The translations under genes and the position numbers were made by a program. A stretch of 64,000 nucleotides of DNA from Streptomyces bicolor (lineage in GTDB: Bacteria; Actinomycetota; Actinomycetes; Streptomycetales; Streptomycetaceae), in NCBI RefSeq assembly GCF_000719285.1, contig NZ_JOFS01000016.1, forward strand, positions 1 to 64,000, in the 5' to 3' direction. The notes under the pieces are model-generated. The model saw only the letters and a list, made by a program, of their open reading frames with translations. It ran no database searches and was not told the DNA's origin. Of this stretch, positions 24,392-34,382 are shown one piece after another (within the stretch, counting starts at the first letter, position 1; every line of letters begins with the position of its first letter).

Positions 24392-25390
24392 ATGGACACC
24401 TTCGCGCTGGTCGTGACCATCCTGGTCGCGCTCTTCTTCACGTACACCAACGGCTTCCACGATTCGGCGAACGCGATCGCCACGTCCGTGTCGACGCGGG
24501 CGCTGACACCGCGGGCCGCGCTGCTGATGGCCGCGGTGATGAATCTCGGCGGTGCCTTTCTGGGGTCCGGCGTCGCCAAGACCGTCAGTGAGGGTCTGAT
24601 CCAGACACCCGAGGGCTCGAAGGGGATGGGCATCCTCTTCGCGGCGCTGGTGGGTGCGATCACGTGGAACCTGATCACGTGGTACTACGGCCTGCCGTCC
24701 TCGTCCTCCCACGCCCTGTTCGGCGGCATGGTGGGAGCGGCGCTGGCCGGCGGGACGACGGTGTACTGGGACGGGGTCCTGGAGAAGATCGTCATCCCGA
24801 TGTTCGTGTCGCCGCTCGTCGGGCTGTGCGCGGGGTATCTGGTGATGACGGCGATCATGTGGATCTTCCGGCGCGCCAATCCGCACAAGGCCAAGCGGGG
24901 GTTCCGGATCGCGCAGACCGTGTCGGCCGCCGGGATGGCGCTCGGGCATGGTCTGCAGGACGCGCAGAAGACCATGGGCATCGTGGTGATGGCGCTGGTC
25001 ATCGCCGATGTCGAGGACTACGGCGATCCCATCCCGGTCTGGGTGAAGATCGTGTGCGCCGTGATGCTGTCGCTGGGGACGTACGCCGGTGGCTGGCGGA
25101 TCATGCGGACGCTGGGGCGGAAGATCATCGAGCTGGATCCGCCGCAGGGGTTCGCCGCGGAGACGACCGGGGCGTCGATCATGTTCACCACGGCGTTTCT
25201 GTTCAAGGCGCCGATCTCCACGACGCATGTCATCACCTCCGCGATCATGGGCGTCGGCGCGACGAAGCGGGTGAACGCCGTGCGTTGGGGTGTGGCCAAG
25301 AACATCGTCCTCGGGTGGTTCATCACGATGCCGGCGGCTGCGTTGGTGGCGGCGGGGGCGTTCGGGGTCGTCCACCTGGCGTTCCTGTAG
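24392..25390 (+). CDS. pitH: Low-affinity inorganic phosphate transporter PitH
   Basis: A 332-residue PiT-family transporter with about nine to ten helices. The signature FTYTNGFHDSANAIATSV is near the N-terminus, and the second half carries its counterpart GLQDAQKTMGIV and PISTTHVITSAIMG. It moves phosphate with cations or as metal phosphate. It is co-transcribed with the DUF47 gene. A strong terminator follows at 25572. By recall it corresponds to SCO4138. Confidence 0.93.
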   Translation: MDTFALVVTILVALFFTYTNGFHDSANAIATSVSTRALTPRAALLMAAVMNLGGAFLGSGVAKTVSEGLIQTPEGSKGMGILFAALVGAITWNLITWYYGLPSSSSHALFGGMVGAALAGGTTVYWDGVLEKIVIPMFVSPLVGLCAGYLVMTAIMWIFRRANPHKAKRGFRIAQTVSAAGMALGHGLQDAQKTMGIVVMALVIADVEDYGDPIPVWVKIVCAVMLSLGTYAGGWRIMRTLGRKIIELDPPQGFAAETTGASIMFTTAFLFKAPISTTHVITSAIMGVGATKRVNAVRWGVAKNIVLGWFITMPAAALVAAGAFGVVHLAFL

Positions 25391-25436
25391 GCGGCAGCCC
25401 GGTGCGGGGCTGAGGTCGGGGGGTTGCGCAGCCCGG

Positions 25437-25555
25437 CGCGACGGGGTGCCTCCCCCAAGCTCTTCGAGCTGGGGGTACCCCCAGCGCCCACCCGTGCCGC
25501 CCATGGGGGTACCTCCCAGGCCCTTTAGGCACTGGGGGAGGCACGACTGCCCGCA
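25437..25555. repeat. Dispersed Streptomyces hairpin repeat
   Basis: Two complementary blocks are present: GTGCCTCCCCCAAG with CTGGGGGTACCCCCAG, then CATGGGGGTACCTCCCAG with GCACTGGGGGAGGCAC. The outer arms GTGCCTCCCCCA and TGGGGGAGGCAC can pair over about 100 nt. It belongs to a common hairpin family between Streptomyces genes (recognised from memory). It lies between convergent pitH and pstB. Confidence 0.6.
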
Positions 25556-25571
25556 GGCTGGGCACACAGAG

Positions 25572-25604
25572 GGGCCCGCCCCCCGGGAGCCAGGGGGCGG
25601 GCCC
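25572..25604. terminator. Bidirectional terminator between pitH and pstB
   Basis: A perfect 12-bp GC stem (25572-25583 with 25593-25604), followed by TTTAT, lies between the two convergent operons. It can end both transcripts. Confidence 0.85.
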
Positions 25605-25669
25605 TTTATCTGCCTCGCGGTGGCACCGCCATGCAGCACCGCGAGGGGTTCATATCGCCGGGCGTCGGC

Positions 25670-26446
25670 TCAGCCGAAGCGGCCGGAGATGTAGTCCTCC
25701 GTGGCCTGGACCGACGGGTTGGAGAAGATGCGCTCCGTGTCGTCGATCTCGATCAGCTTGCCGGGCTGGCCGACGGCCGCCAGGTTGAAGAAGGCGGTGC
25801 GGTCGGAGACACGGGCGGCCTGCTGCATGTTGTGCGTCACGATGACGATCGTGAAGCGCTCCTTCAGCTCACCGATCAGGTCCTCGATCGCCAGGGTCGA
25901 GATCGGGTCCAGGGCCGAGCAGGGCTCGTCCATGAGGAGGACGTTGGGCTCGACCGCGATCGCGCGGGCGATGCACAGACGCTGCTGCTGACCACCGGAG
26001 AGGCCCGAGCCGGGCTTGTTCAGGCGGTCCTTGACCTCGTTCCAGAGGTTGGCGCCCTTGAGGGACTTCTCGACGACGTCCTGCAGCTCGCTCTTCTTGT
26101 AGCTGCCGTTCAGGCGCAGGCCCGCCGCCACGTTGTCGAAGATCGACATCGTGGGGAACGGGTTCGGGCGCTGGAACACCATGCCGACCTCGCGGCGGAC
26201 CGACACCGGGTCGATGCCGGCGCCGTACAGGTCTTCGTCGTCCAGGAGGACCTTGCCCTCCACGCGGCCGCCCGACGTCACCTCGTGCATGCGGTTCAGC
26301 GTGCGCAGGAACGTCGACTTGCCGCAGCCGGAGGGGCCGATGAAGGCCGTCACCGAGCGCGGCTCGACCGTCATCGAGATGTCTTCTATCGCCTTGTGGG
26401 AGCCGTAGTAGGCGGTCAGTCCGCTTACGTCGATTCGCTTGGCCAT
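25670..26446 (-). CDS. pstB: Phosphate ABC transporter ATP-binding protein
   Basis: A 258-residue ATPase. Walker A is GPSGCGKST, the signature LSGGQQQRL and Walker [14 protein letters not shown]; the switch His is in [24 protein letters not shown] and [12 protein letters not shown] are typical of PstB. It drives high-affinity phosphate import with PstA/PstC. It is the last gene of the pstSCAB operon, 41 bp after pstA. Confidence 0.97.
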   Translation of the reverse strand: MAKRIDVSGLTAYYGSHKAIEDISMTVEPRSVTAFIGPSGCGKSTFLRTLNRMHEVTSGGRVEGKVLLDDEDLYGAGIDPVSVRREVGMVFQRPNPFPTMSIFDNVAAGLRLNGSYKKSELQDVVEKSLKGANLWNEVKDRLNKPGSGLSGGQQQRLCIARAIAVEPNVLLMDEPCSALDPISTLAIEDLIGELKERFTIVIVTHNMQQAARVSDRTAFFNLAAVGQPGKLIEIDDTERIFSNPSVQATEDYISGRFG

Positions 26447-26487
26447 GACTACTTCACTTCCAGATCTTCGGTCGCTGTATGGCCGCG

Positions 26488-27549
26488 TCAGCGACCGGTC
26501 TTCGGGGCCTTCCAGCGGGCGATGCCGCGGGCCACCAGGTTCAGGATCATCACGAAGGCGATCAGCGTGAGCGACGCCGCCCAGGCTCGGTCGAACGCCG
26601 CCTCCGAGCCCGCGCTGTTCGCGTACTGCTGGTAGATGTACAGCGGCAGCGAGGACTGCGCGCCCTCGAAGGGGTTGGCGTTGATGAACGAGTTGCCGAA
26701 CACCAGCAGCAGAACCGGAGCGGTCTCACCGGTGATACGGGCGACCGCCAGCATGATGCCGGTCGTGATGCCGCCGATGGAGGTCGGCACGACCACCTTC
26801 AGGATCGTGCGCCACTTCGGGACGCCGAGCGCCAGGGAGGCCTCGCGCAGCTCGTTCGGGACGAGCTTGAGCATCTCCTCGGTGGAGCGCACGACCACCG
26901 GCATCATCAGGATCGCCAGGGCCATCGAGCCGGCGAAGCCGAAGGGCTGCATGTCCAGCATCAGCATGATGCTGAGGATGAACAGACCCGCGACGATCGA
27001 CGGGATGCCGGTCATGACGTCGACGAAGAAGGTGATGGCCTGGGCGAGCTTCCCGCGGCCGTACTCCACCAGGTAGATCGCGGTGAGCACACCGACGGGC
27101 GCGGCGATCAGGGTGGCGAGGCCGACCTGCTCCAGGGTGCCGAGGATGGCGTGGTAGATACCGCCGCCCGGCTCGGAGTCGGCGACCACACCCATGGAGT
27201 GGGTCAGGAAGTAGACGTCGAGGACCTTGATGCCGCGCACCACGGTCGACCAGACCAGGGAGGCCAGCGGGACGACGGCGAGCAGGAAGGCGACCCAGAC
27301 CAGCGAGGTCGCGATGCGGTCCTTGGCCTGGCGGGAACCCTCGACGCGGGCGGCGATGACGTACGTGCCGAGGAGGAAGAGGAGACCGGCGATCAGGCCG
27401 ATCTGGATCCGGCTGTCGAGGCCGGCGCCCAGGCCGATGCCGATCGCGACGGCGATGGAGCCGAGGGCGATGGCGTATGGGGACCACTTGGGCAGACGGG
27501 CGCCGCGCAGGGTGCTGGGGCGCTTGTCGGCGATGGTGGCGTGGCTCAT
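26488..27549 (-). CDS. pstA: Phosphate ABC transporter permease PstA
   Basis: A 353-residue inner membrane permease with about eight helices, longer at the N-terminus than E. coli PstA. The coupling motif is in [38 protein letters not shown] is also family-typical. It forms the channel with PstC. Its start overlaps the pstC stop by 4 bp (27546-27549). Confidence 0.95.
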   Translation of the reverse strand: MSHATIADKRPSTLRGARLPKWSPYAIALGSIAVAIGIGLGAGLDSRIQIGLIAGLLFLLGTYVIAARVEGSRQAKDRIATSLVWVAFLLAVVPLASLVWSTVVRGIKVLDVYFLTHSMGVVADSEPGGGIYHAILGTLEQVGLATLIAAPVGVLTAIYLVEYGRGKLAQAITFFVDVMTGIPSIVAGLFILSIMLMLDMQPFGFAGSMALAILMMPVVVRSTEEMLKLVPNELREASLALGVPKWRTILKVVVPTSIGGITTGIMLAVARITGETAPVLLLVFGNSFINANPFEGAQSSLPLYIYQQYANSAGSEAAFDRAWAASLTLIAFVMILNLVARGIARWKAPKTGR

Positions 27550-28550
27550 GCGTTGGCCCCCGAGTACTCCTTGCGGCGGGCGATGATCGCGCGGGCCGCG
27601 CCGTTGACCAGCAGGGTGATGACGAACAGGACCAGACCGGAGGCGATCAGCGCGTCACGGCCGAACTCGGACGCCTCACCGAACTTGCTGGCGATGTTCT
27701 GGGCGAAGGTTCCGCCGCCCGGGTTGAGCAGGCTGGCGTGGATGTCGAAGTCGGGGGAGAGCACGGTGGCCACGGCCATGGTCTCGCCGAGGGCGCGGCC
27801 GAGGCCGAGCATCGAGGCGGAGATCACGCCGGAGCGGCCGAAGGGGAGGACCGCCATGCGGATGACCTCCCAGCGGGTGGCGCCGAGCGCCAGGGCCGCC
27901 TCCTCGTGCATCTGCGGGACCTGGCGGAAGACCTCACGGCTCACGTTGGTGATGATCGGCAGGATCATGATCGCGAGCAGGATGCCGACCGTCAGCATCG
28001 AGCGGGCCGGACCTTCCTCCCAGGAGAAGATCCCGGTCCAGCCGAAGTAGTCGTTCAGCCAGTGGAAGAGGCCGTCCATGTGCGGTACGAGGATCAGCGC
28101 GCCCCACAGGCCGTACACGATGGACGGCACGGCGGCGAGCAGGTCGATCACGTACGCGATCGGGCCGCCGAGCTTGCGCGGGGCGTAGTGCGTGAGGAAA
28201 AGCGCGATGGCGACGGCGATCGGGACCGCGATGACCATGGCGATGATCGAGGACACGATCGTGCCGTAGGCCAGGACGGCGATACCGAAGACCGGCGGGA
28301 CGGTGCCGGTGTTCCACTCGAAGGTCGTGAGGAAGTTGCCCTCGTCCTTGCTGATGGCGAGGGTCGCGCGGTAGGTGAGGAAGACCGCGATGGCGGCCAT
28401 GATCACCAGCAGGAAAATGCCGGAACCCCGGGACAGACCGAGGAAGATCCGGTCACCGGGTCGGGTGGCGCCACGGGCCGCGCGCTTCTGCTCGGCCGGG
28501 GAGGGCTGTGGAGTTGGGGGTGCTTGTGTGTTCTGTGTCGATATGTCCAT
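27546..28550 (-). CDS. pstC: Phosphate ABC transporter permease PstC
   Basis: A 334-residue permease with six main helices. The EAA-like coupling loop reads HEEAALALGATRWEVIRMAVLPFGRSGV, and GRALGETMAVATVL is family-typical. ATG 28550 is preceded by GGAGAACCCG, so the frame extending to 28577 is not used. It follows pstS by 141 bp that contain a large hairpin. Confidence 0.95.
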   Translation of the reverse strand: MDISTQNTQAPPTPQPSPAEQKRAARGATRPGDRIFLGLSRGSGIFLLVIMAAIAVFLTYRATLAISKDEGNFLTTFEWNTGTVPPVFGIAVLAYGTIVSSIIAMVIAVPIAVAIALFLTHYAPRKLGGPIAYVIDLLAAVPSIVYGLWGALILVPHMDGLFHWLNDYFGWTGIFSWEEGPARSMLTVGILLAIMILPIITNVSREVFRQVPQMHEEAALALGATRWEVIRMAVLPFGRSGVISASMLGLGRALGETMAVATVLSPDFDIHASLLNPGGGTFAQNIASKFGEASEFGRDALIASGLVLFVITLLVNGAARAIIARRKEYSGANA

Positions 28551-28643
28551 CGGGTTCTCCGGTCTGCGGAGCCACACGCGGGTCTACGGCGGCTCGGAGG
28601 AGCCGTATGGGACACACGGCTCCGGGCGGCGGTGCACCGGACG

Positions 28644-28686
28644 GTGCGGTCCGGTCCGGGTTCTCGACGCCCGGACCGGACCGCAC
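28644..28686 (-). terminator. Intercistronic hairpin between pstS and pstC
   Basis: A perfect 17-bp stem (28644-28660 with 28670-28686, 9-nt loop) starts five bases after the pstS stop. No U-run follows, so it is probably a partial terminator or a 3' stabiliser. Either would make pstS mRNA more abundant than pstCAB. Confidence 0.75.
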
Positions 28687-28691
28687 TCAGG

Positions 28692-29819
28692 TCAGCTCAG
28701 GCCCTCGATGGTGGTACGAACCTCGGAGATGATCTCCTCGGGCATCGGGGCGTAGTCGTTCTCGGCGAGGACCTTCTGGCCGTCCTCGGAGGCGATGTAG
28801 CGCAGGAACGCCTTGGTCGCGGCCAGGGTCTCGGCCTTGTTGCCCTTGTCGCAGACGATCTCGTACGTCACCAGGGTGATCGGGTAGGCGCCCTCGGCCT
28901 TGGTGGCGTAGTCGAGCTCGAGCGCCATGTCCTTGCCGGTGCCGACGCGCTTGGCGGCGGCGACCATCTTGGAGGCGTTCTCCGTGGTGGCCTGGACCGG
29001 GGCGGAGGCGCCGGTGTCGATCTGGGCCGACTTGATGGCGTCCTTGGCGTACGACAGCTCCATGTAGCTGATGGCGCCGGAGGTCTGCTTGACCTGCTGG
29101 GCGACACCGGTGGAGCCCGAGGCGGACTGGCCGCCCTTGGCCTGCCAGGCCTTGCCGCCCTCGTACGGCCAGTCGGCCTTGGCGGTGGCGATCAGGTACT
29201 TGGTGAAGTTGTCCGTGGTGCCGGACTCGTCCGAGCGGTGGAACGCCTGGATCTTGAGGTCGGGAAGCTTCGCGTCGGGGTTCAGCTTCGCGATCGCCGG
29301 GTCGTTCCAGTTCTTGATCTTGTCGTTGAAGATCTGGGCGATGGTCTTCGCGTCCAGGGTGAGGTTGTCGACGCCCGGGACGTTGTAACCGACGGCGATC
29401 GGGCCGCCGACCATCGGGAGGTCGATGCCCTGGCCGCCCTTGCAGACCTGCTTGGAGGCGGTGATCTCTTCCTCGTCCAGCGCGGAGTCGGAGCCGGCGA
29501 AGGCGACCTGGCCCTGCGTGAACGCGGTGACGCCGGCGCCGGAGCCGCCGCCCTTGTAGTTGATCTGGACGTTCTTGCACGCGGCCGTGAACTGCTTGAC
29601 CCAGGCGTCGATGGCGTTCTTCTGCGCGGAGGAGCCGTCGGCGAGCAGCTGGCCCGAGGCGTCGTCGCACTTGATGTTGCTGGCGCCGGTGCTGGAGGTG
29701 GTGTCCCCGCCGCCGTTGGTGCCGGTGTCGTCGGAGCCGCACGCCGTGAGGGCCAGGGCGCCGGAGACGGCGAGAGCGCCGAGAGCGAGTGCCCGCCGGT
29801 TCTTGCGCTGAAGCTTCAC
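28692..29819 (-). CDS. pstS: Phosphate-binding lipoprotein PstS
   Basis: A 375-residue lipoprotein: signal peptide ALALGALAVSGALALTAC with lipobox LTAC, then a Gly/Thr/Ser-rich linker. The binding domain holds the phosphate-contacting GSSAQ, GGGSGAGVTAF, and SDESGTTDNF motifs. It captures phosphate outside the cell for PstCAB. GTG 29819 is eight bases after AAGGAA. It is first in the operon, under a PHO box at about 29960. Confidence 0.96.
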   Translation of the reverse strand: MKLQRKNRRALALGALAVSGALALTACGSDDTGTNGGGDTTSSTGASNIKCDDASGQLLADGSSAQKNAIDAWVKQFTAACKNVQINYKGGGSGAGVTAFTQGQVAFAGSDSALDEEEITASKQVCKGGQGIDLPMVGGPIAVGYNVPGVDNLTLDAKTIAQIFNDKIKNWNDPAIAKLNPDAKLPDLKIQAFHRSDESGTTDNFTKYLIATAKADWPYEGGKAWQAKGGQSASGSTGVAQQVKQTSGAISYMELSYAKDAIKSAQIDTGASAPVQATTENASKMVAAAKRVGTGKDMALELDYATKAEGAYPITLVTYEIVCDKGNKAETLAATKAFLRYIASEDGQKVLAENDYAPMPEEIISEVRTTIEGLS

Positions 29820-29937
29820 TTGAGGGAGTTCCTTCCAGGAGCCGCCGTCCTGAATCGGCGGCGTGCGAAGAATGAGGGATGCGGACACGTCCCCCCGGGG
29901 CCGCAGTCCGTCATCGTGCAGGGCCGAAATTAGGCAG

Positions 29938-29981
29938 AACAGGTGAAGCCGCCGATGGGCGTAAATGAACGGGGGGTGAAC
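29938..29981 (-). promoter_or_regulatory. PHO box (PhoP binding repeats) upstream of pstS
   Basis: On the minus strand, 11-bp direct repeat units run consecutively: GTTCACCCCCC (29971-29981), GTTCATTTACG (29960-29970), a degenerate unit (29949-29959), and CTTCACCTGTT (29938-29948). The first two match the Streptomyces PhoP repeat GTTCACCC closely. This supports phosphate-starvation induction of pstSCAB. The rest of 29982-30183 shows no gene. Confidence 0.8.
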
Positions 29982-30183
29982 CCCTGGGGACGGTGCGGTG
30001 AGGTAACGGAACGCTCACGTTGGGGACACGGCGGGATACCGACGGCAACCGTTCCGGCCTGGGCACTCTGAGTAGTGGCGCGCTTCCTGCCGGGGAACTG
30101 GAGGGGCCTTTTTCGGACACGCGTGCGGCCTTTTGTGGCTCGTGCGGTCCGGGCGGTCCGTGCGGTCGAGGGTGCCGTGTCGG

Positions 30184-30606
30184 CTACGTCCTGTGCAGGG
30201 AGCTGAGGAGGGCGTCGACCAGGGTGCGGTCCCGGGGTTGGGTCAGCCGGAGCCGGGCGGCCGTCGGGGAGAGCCACAACAGGCGGTCCACCTCGGTGGT
30301 GGGGGTGAACGTGCCGGGGCCCGCCTCGGCAGCCCAGTAGCGCACCTCCTTGGGGCGGTCGTTCGCCATGTACCGCAGCGTCGGCAGCTCGGCGCCGGGC
30401 CGGGCGGTGTGGCCGGTCTCCTCGGCCACCTCGCGCAGGGCCCCGTCGAGGGGGTCCTCGTCGCGCTTGAGTTTGCCCTTCGGGTGGGACCAGTCGTCGT
30501 ACTTCGGTCGGTGGACCAGGCATATCTCCAGCTCACCGTCTACCGGCGAACGGCGCCACAGGACGCAGCCGGCCGCGTGGACGGTGAGGTCCTTCGCGTG
30601 AGTCAC
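30184..30606 (-). CDS. Nudix hydrolase
   Basis: A 140-residue Nudix protein. The Nudix box is complete: GKLKRDEDPLDGALREVAEETG. The family cleaves nucleoside diphosphates linked to another group. Similar proteins next to ppk and CHAD genes in actinobacteria may act on diphosphoinositol- or polyphosphate-like compounds, but that is inference. The GTG at 30606 follows AAGGAGG. It lies 78 bp downstream of the CHAD gene and may be in the ppk operon. Confidence 0.88.
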   Translation of the reverse strand: MTHAKDLTVHAAGCVLWRRSPVDGELEICLVHRPKYDDWSHPKGKLKRDEDPLDGALREVAEETGHTARPGAELPTLRYMANDRPKEVRYWAAEAGPGTFTPTTEVDRLLWLSPTAARLRLTQPRDRTLVDALLSSLHRT

Positions 30607-30684
30607 CGGGGGTGTGCCTCCTTCGGGGGCCCGGGGGTGCCTGCCGTCTTCAGGGGCTCGGGGTGCCTGCCCTGCTCAGGTCGC

Positions 30685-31845
30685 CTACGCGGTGCCCACC
30701 GTCTGCATCTGCCAGGACTGCTGGAACGCGAAACGCGCCGCCTCCACCTCGTGCCGCTGGTCGGCGTGCAGCACGCCGAGGGCGTACGCCGTCGCCGGGG
30801 CGATCCGCGGGGTGCGGGCCGCCTGGGCCGCGGCGGCCGCCGCCTCGGAGGCGTCGCGGTGCCGGTTGAGTGCCTGACCCGCCGCCAGCAGCCGTACGTC
30901 CACCGGGGCGCTGTCGCCGTACAGGACCTCGCGGGCGTAGCGGTGCAGGCGCAGCAGGAGGCGGACCTGGTGCCAGGGGGCGTCCTGCGGGTGCGGGGCC
31001 GGGTCCGGGGACAGGCCGTGGATCAGGGCCTCGGCGTTGTAGGGGTGGCCGGCGGTCACCAGGGGCAGTGCCGCGACCGCGTCCGTGAGGCGCTCCTCGG
31101 CCGCGGCGGCGAGGGGGCGCAGGGTGGCGGTGGGTGCGGCGGGGGTGAGGGGGACCTCGCTGGCCAGTACGGCGATGTTGTCGGCGACGGCGTGAAAGCG
31201 GGAGGAGCCGAGGGCCTGGAGGGCGGTGCTGTGCGCTCGGGTCCGGGCGAGGGTGAGCTGGCGCTCGAGCAGGGCGCCTGCTTTGGCCGCGCCCACGGTG
31301 AGGTTGCCGCGTTCCGGAGTGGGCGTCGGGGTGGGCGGGCCCGAGTGGGACGGTGCCGCTCGCTGCGGGACGGGCGCCGCCCCGGCGGCACGACTGCCTC
31401 CAGCCGAGTCGGCGAGTTCCGCCGAGCCGCCCGCCGAACCCGGCCCGGGCACCTCCGCCGTGCCCATCTGGGCGGGCAGCACCGTTGCCCCCGACAAGCG
31501 GTGCAGGGCCAGCAACAGGCGGTCCAGGCGGGCCGCGCATGCGTGTTCCATGGCGAGCGTGCCCGAGAGCCAGGCCAGTTCCGGGCGGATGGCCTCCGAC
31601 CAGTCGGTGTCCAGCAAGGGGCGGAACGTGTGCAGGCTGGCGCTGATACGGCGGGCCGAGCGGCGTAGCGCCCGGGCCGCGTCGACGGACTCCTGGGAGC
31701 CGTTGGCCGCGCCCCCACCGGTCTCCCGGTGCAGGCGCAGGGCTCGGAGGAACTCCGTGGCCTGGGCGCGCAGGTAGCCCGCGAGGGCGTCCCCGGTCAC
31801 AGCCCCGGCCGTGGGATCCGTCGGGTCAAGGTGTTGCTGTGCCAC
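30685..31845 (-). CDS. CHAD domain protein
   Basis: A 386-residue helical protein of the CHAD family. It begins [22 protein letters not shown] and continues [27 protein letters not shown], with conserved Arg/His on repeated helices that form a basic groove. CHAD domains are known to bind inorganic polyphosphate. The GTG at 31845 lies inside the end of ppk (20-bp overlap), so the two are translationally coupled. It could help localise or regulate polyphosphate granules. Confidence 0.87.
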   Translation of the reverse strand: MAQQHLDPTDPTAGAVTGDALAGYLRAQATEFLRALRLHRETGGGAANGSQESVDAARALRRSARRISASLHTFRPLLDTDWSEAIRPELAWLSGTLAMEHACAARLDRLLLALHRLSGATVLPAQMGTAEVPGPGSAGGSAELADSAGGSRAAGAAPVPQRAAPSHSGPPTPTPTPERGNLTVGAAKAGALLERQLTLARTRAHSTALQALGSSRFHAVADNIAVLASEVPLTPAAPTATLRPLAAAAEERLTDAVAALPLVTAGHPYNAEALIHGLSPDPAPHPQDAPWHQVRLLLRLHRYAREVLYGDSAPVDVRLLAAGQALNRHRDASEAAAAAAQAARTPRIAPATAYALGVLHADQRHEVEAARFAFQQSWQMQTVGTA

Positions 31846-34060
31846 GCCGGCGCCTCCGGGCGTCTATGAGCATCTCCTGGACGTTGCGCAGGGGCTGGCC
31901 GTCCGCGTCCGTCGCATGCCGGGTCCACTCGCCTTCCGGTCCGAGGTGCCAGGACACGGTGGTGTCGGACATACCGGTCTCCAGGAGCCGGTTGAGCGCG
32001 GCGCGGTGGGCCGGGTCGGTGACCCTGACCAGGGCTTCGATACGTCGGTCGAGGTTGCGGTGCATCATGTCGGCGCTGCCTATCCATACCTCGGGTTCGC
32101 CGCCGTTGCCGAAGGCGAAGACCCGGGAGTGTTCGAGGAAGCGGCCGAGTACCGAGCGGACGCGGACGTTCTCCGACAGCCCCGCCACACCCGGGCGGAC
32201 CGCGCAGATGCCGCGGACCCAGATGTCGACCGGCACGCCCGCCTGGGACGCGCGGTAGCAGGCGTCGATGACCGCCTCGTCGACTATGGAGTTGACCTTG
32301 ATGCGGACGTAGGCGGGACGCCCGGCACGGTGGTGCTGGACCTCCTTGTTGATCCGCGATACCAGGCCGTCACGCAGGGACTTGGGGGCGACCAGCAGCC
32401 GCCGGTACGTCTCCCGGCGCGAGTAGCCGGAGAGCCGGTTGAACAGGTCGGACAGGTCGGCGCCGACCTGCGGGTCGGCCGTCAGCAGACCCAGGTCCTC
32501 GTAGAGGCGGGCCGTCTTCGGGTGGTAGTTGCCGGTGCCGACATGGCTGTAGCGCCGTAGCGTCTCGCCCTCCTGGCGGACCACCAGCGACAGCTTGCAG
32601 TGGGTCTTCAGGCCGACGAGGCCGTAGACCACATGGCAGCCGGCCTCCTCCAGCTTGCGCGCCCACTTGATGTTTGCGTGCTCGTCGAAGCGGGCCTTGA
32701 TCTCGACCAGGACGAGGACCTGCTTGCCGGCCTCGGCGGCGTCGATGAGCGCGTTGACTATGGGGGAGTCGCCGGAGGTGCGGTACAGGGTCTGCTTGAT
32801 CGCGAGGACGTCCGGGTCGTCGGCCGCCTGCTCCAGGAAGGCCTGCACGGAGGTGGAGAAGGAGTCGTACGGGTGGTGCAGCAGCACGTCCCGCTTGCGC
32901 AGCGCGGCGAAGATGTCCGGCGCGGACGCCGACTCGACCTCGGCGAGATCGCGATGGGTGCCCGCGACGAACTTCTGGTACTTCAGCTCGGGCCGGTCGA
33001 TGGAGGCGATGCGGAACAGGCCGGTGAGGTCCAGGGGGCCGGTCAGCGGGTAGACCTCGGCCTCGCTGATCTTCAGCTCGCGCACCAGCAGGTCCAGGAC
33101 CTCCTGGTTGATGTTCTCCTCGACCTCCAGGCGCACCGGCGGCCCGAAGCGGCGCCGCATGAGCTCCTTCTCCAGGGCCTGGAGCAGGTTCTCGGCGTCG
33201 TCCTCCTCGACCTCCAGGTCCTCGTTGCGGGTGACCCGGAAGGCGTGGTGCTCCAGCACCTCCATGCCCGGGAACAGCTCCTCCAGGTGCGCGGCGATGA
33301 CGTCCTCGAGCGGGACGAACCGGCCGGGGGAGGCCTCCAGGAAGCGGGAGAGCAGCGGCGGCACCTTGACGCGGGCGAAGTGCGGGGTGCCGGTGACGGG
33401 GTTGCGCACCCGCACGGCCAGGTTCAGGGACAGGCCGGAGATGTACGGGAACGGGTGCGCGGGGTCGACCGCCAGCGGGGTCAGGACCGGGAAGATCTGG
33501 TGCCGGAACAGGGTGAAGAGGCGGGCCTGCTCCTTCTCCGTCAGCTCGTTCCAGCGGACCAGGTGGATGCCCTCCTCCGCGAGCGCGGGGGCGACGTCCT
33601 CGTGGTAGCAGGCGGCGTGCCGGGCCATCAGCTCGCGGGAGCGGGCCCAGATCATCTCCAGGACCTCGCGGGGCTGCAGGCCGGACGCGGAGCGGGTGGC
33701 GACACCGGTCGCGATACGGCGCTTCAGTCCGGCCACCCGGACCATGAAGAACTCGTCCAGGTTGCTGGCGAAGATCGCCAGGAAGTTGGCCCGCTCCAGG
33801 AGCGGGGTGTTCGGGTCCTCGGCGAGTTCGAGGACGCGCTCGTTGAACGCGAGCCAGCTGCGCTCCCGGTCCAGGAACCGGCCCTGGGGCAGCTGGACGC
33901 CGTCGACGAGTGACTCCTCGTAAGCGTCGAGGTCGGCGTCGATGTCCGGTTCCAGGTCGGAGACGACCGCGGAGACCGTGTGCGGGCGGTGAGCCGCGAT
34001 GGAGCCCACGGAGGGCTGCGCGTGCTGGACCTTGGCCTGGGCGTTTGTGGACTGGCTCAT
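31826..34060 (-). CDS. ppk: Polyphosphate kinase 1
   Basis: A 744-residue PPK1. Recognisable segments are [41 protein letters not shown], the catalytic-loop [20 protein letters not shown] and the [24 protein letters not shown] stretch; autophosphorylated His lies in the TGNYH-adjacent region. It makes polyphosphate from ATP reversibly. ATG 34060 is chosen; the open frame reaches 34198 through a region with no family similarity. The CHAD gene overlaps its 3' end. By recall it corresponds to SCO4145, a PhoP-dependent gene. Confidence 0.95.
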   Translation of the reverse strand: MSQSTNAQAKVQHAQPSVGSIAAHRPHTVSAVVSDLEPDIDADLDAYEESLVDGVQLPQGRFLDRERSWLAFNERVLELAEDPNTPLLERANFLAIFASNLDEFFMVRVAGLKRRIATGVATRSASGLQPREVLEMIWARSRELMARHAACYHEDVAPALAEEGIHLVRWNELTEKEQARLFTLFRHQIFPVLTPLAVDPAHPFPYISGLSLNLAVRVRNPVTGTPHFARVKVPPLLSRFLEASPGRFVPLEDVIAAHLEELFPGMEVLEHHAFRVTRNEDLEVEEDDAENLLQALEKELMRRRFGPPVRLEVEENINQEVLDLLVRELKISEAEVYPLTGPLDLTGLFRIASIDRPELKYQKFVAGTHRDLAEVESASAPDIFAALRKRDVLLHHPYDSFSTSVQAFLEQAADDPDVLAIKQTLYRTSGDSPIVNALIDAAEAGKQVLVLVEIKARFDEHANIKWARKLEEAGCHVVYGLVGLKTHCKLSLVVRQEGETLRRYSHVGTGNYHPKTARLYEDLGLLTADPQVGADLSDLFNRLSGYSRRETYRRLLVAPKSLRDGLVSRINKEVQHHRAGRPAYVRIKVNSIVDEAVIDACYRASQAGVPVDIWVRGICAVRPGVAGLSENVRVRSVLGRFLEHSRVFAFGNGGEPEVWIGSADMMHRNLDRRIEALVRVTDPAHRAALNRLLETGMSDTTVSWHLGPEGEWTRHATDADGQPLRNVQEMLIDARRRRRGTATP

Positions 34061-34204
34061 ATGCCCATTGTTCCGCGCGTCGAGGTTTATGGGCGCGTCG
34101 GAAAGCGCGGGTGGGAGCGGCGCGGGGAGGTGTCGGGCGTCCCCGTTCCTCGCGTTCCCCTCCGGGGGCGGCGAAGGCGCTGGCACGGCGGCGGTCATTG
34201 GCTA

Positions 34205-34226
34205 AGGGTCACAAGCCCGTCTGAAC
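34205..34226 (-). promoter_or_regulatory. Weak candidate PHO box upstream of ppk
   Basis: On the minus strand GTTCAGACGGG (34216-34226) is followed in phase by CTTGTGACCCT (34205-34215), about 150 bp upstream of ppk. The first unit resembles the PhoP repeat; the second is poor. Confidence 0.3.
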
Positions 34227-34303
34227 CAATGGTTACGGAGACATGGCGTGTGGGATAGCGGGGGGCGGCTCGCGGGCGTCTACGTGTCCGGCCGGCTGTC
34301 CAG

Positions 34304-34339
34304 ACCGCACGTCCCTCCCCCCGTGGAGGGACGTGCGGT
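34304..34339 (-). terminator. Terminator of the ABC transporter operon
   Basis: A perfect 15-bp stem (34304-34318 with 34325-34339, 6-nt loop) lies 44 bp after the last permease gene. No strong U-run follows, as is common in Streptomyces. It separates this operon from the ppk promoter region. Confidence 0.8.
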
Positions 34340-34382
34340 TGGTCTTGTGGGACGCGCCGGTCGCTGTGTGATGCGCCGGTGT

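Noticed and set aside
23549..25639. Very long open frame antisense to the DUF47 and pit genes
   Set aside because: It is an artefact of high GC content: His/Arg/Asp-rich translation with no domain, spanning several well-recognised genes on the other strand.
27477..29933. 818-codon plus-strand frame across pstC and pstS
   Set aside because: Opposite strand of firmly identified pst genes; repetitive Gly/Asp/Arg content with no ribosome site.
34061..34198. Longer N-terminus for polyphosphate kinase
   Set aside because: The 46 extra residues are Pro/Ala-rich and unrelated to PPK1; ATG 34060 is the better start.
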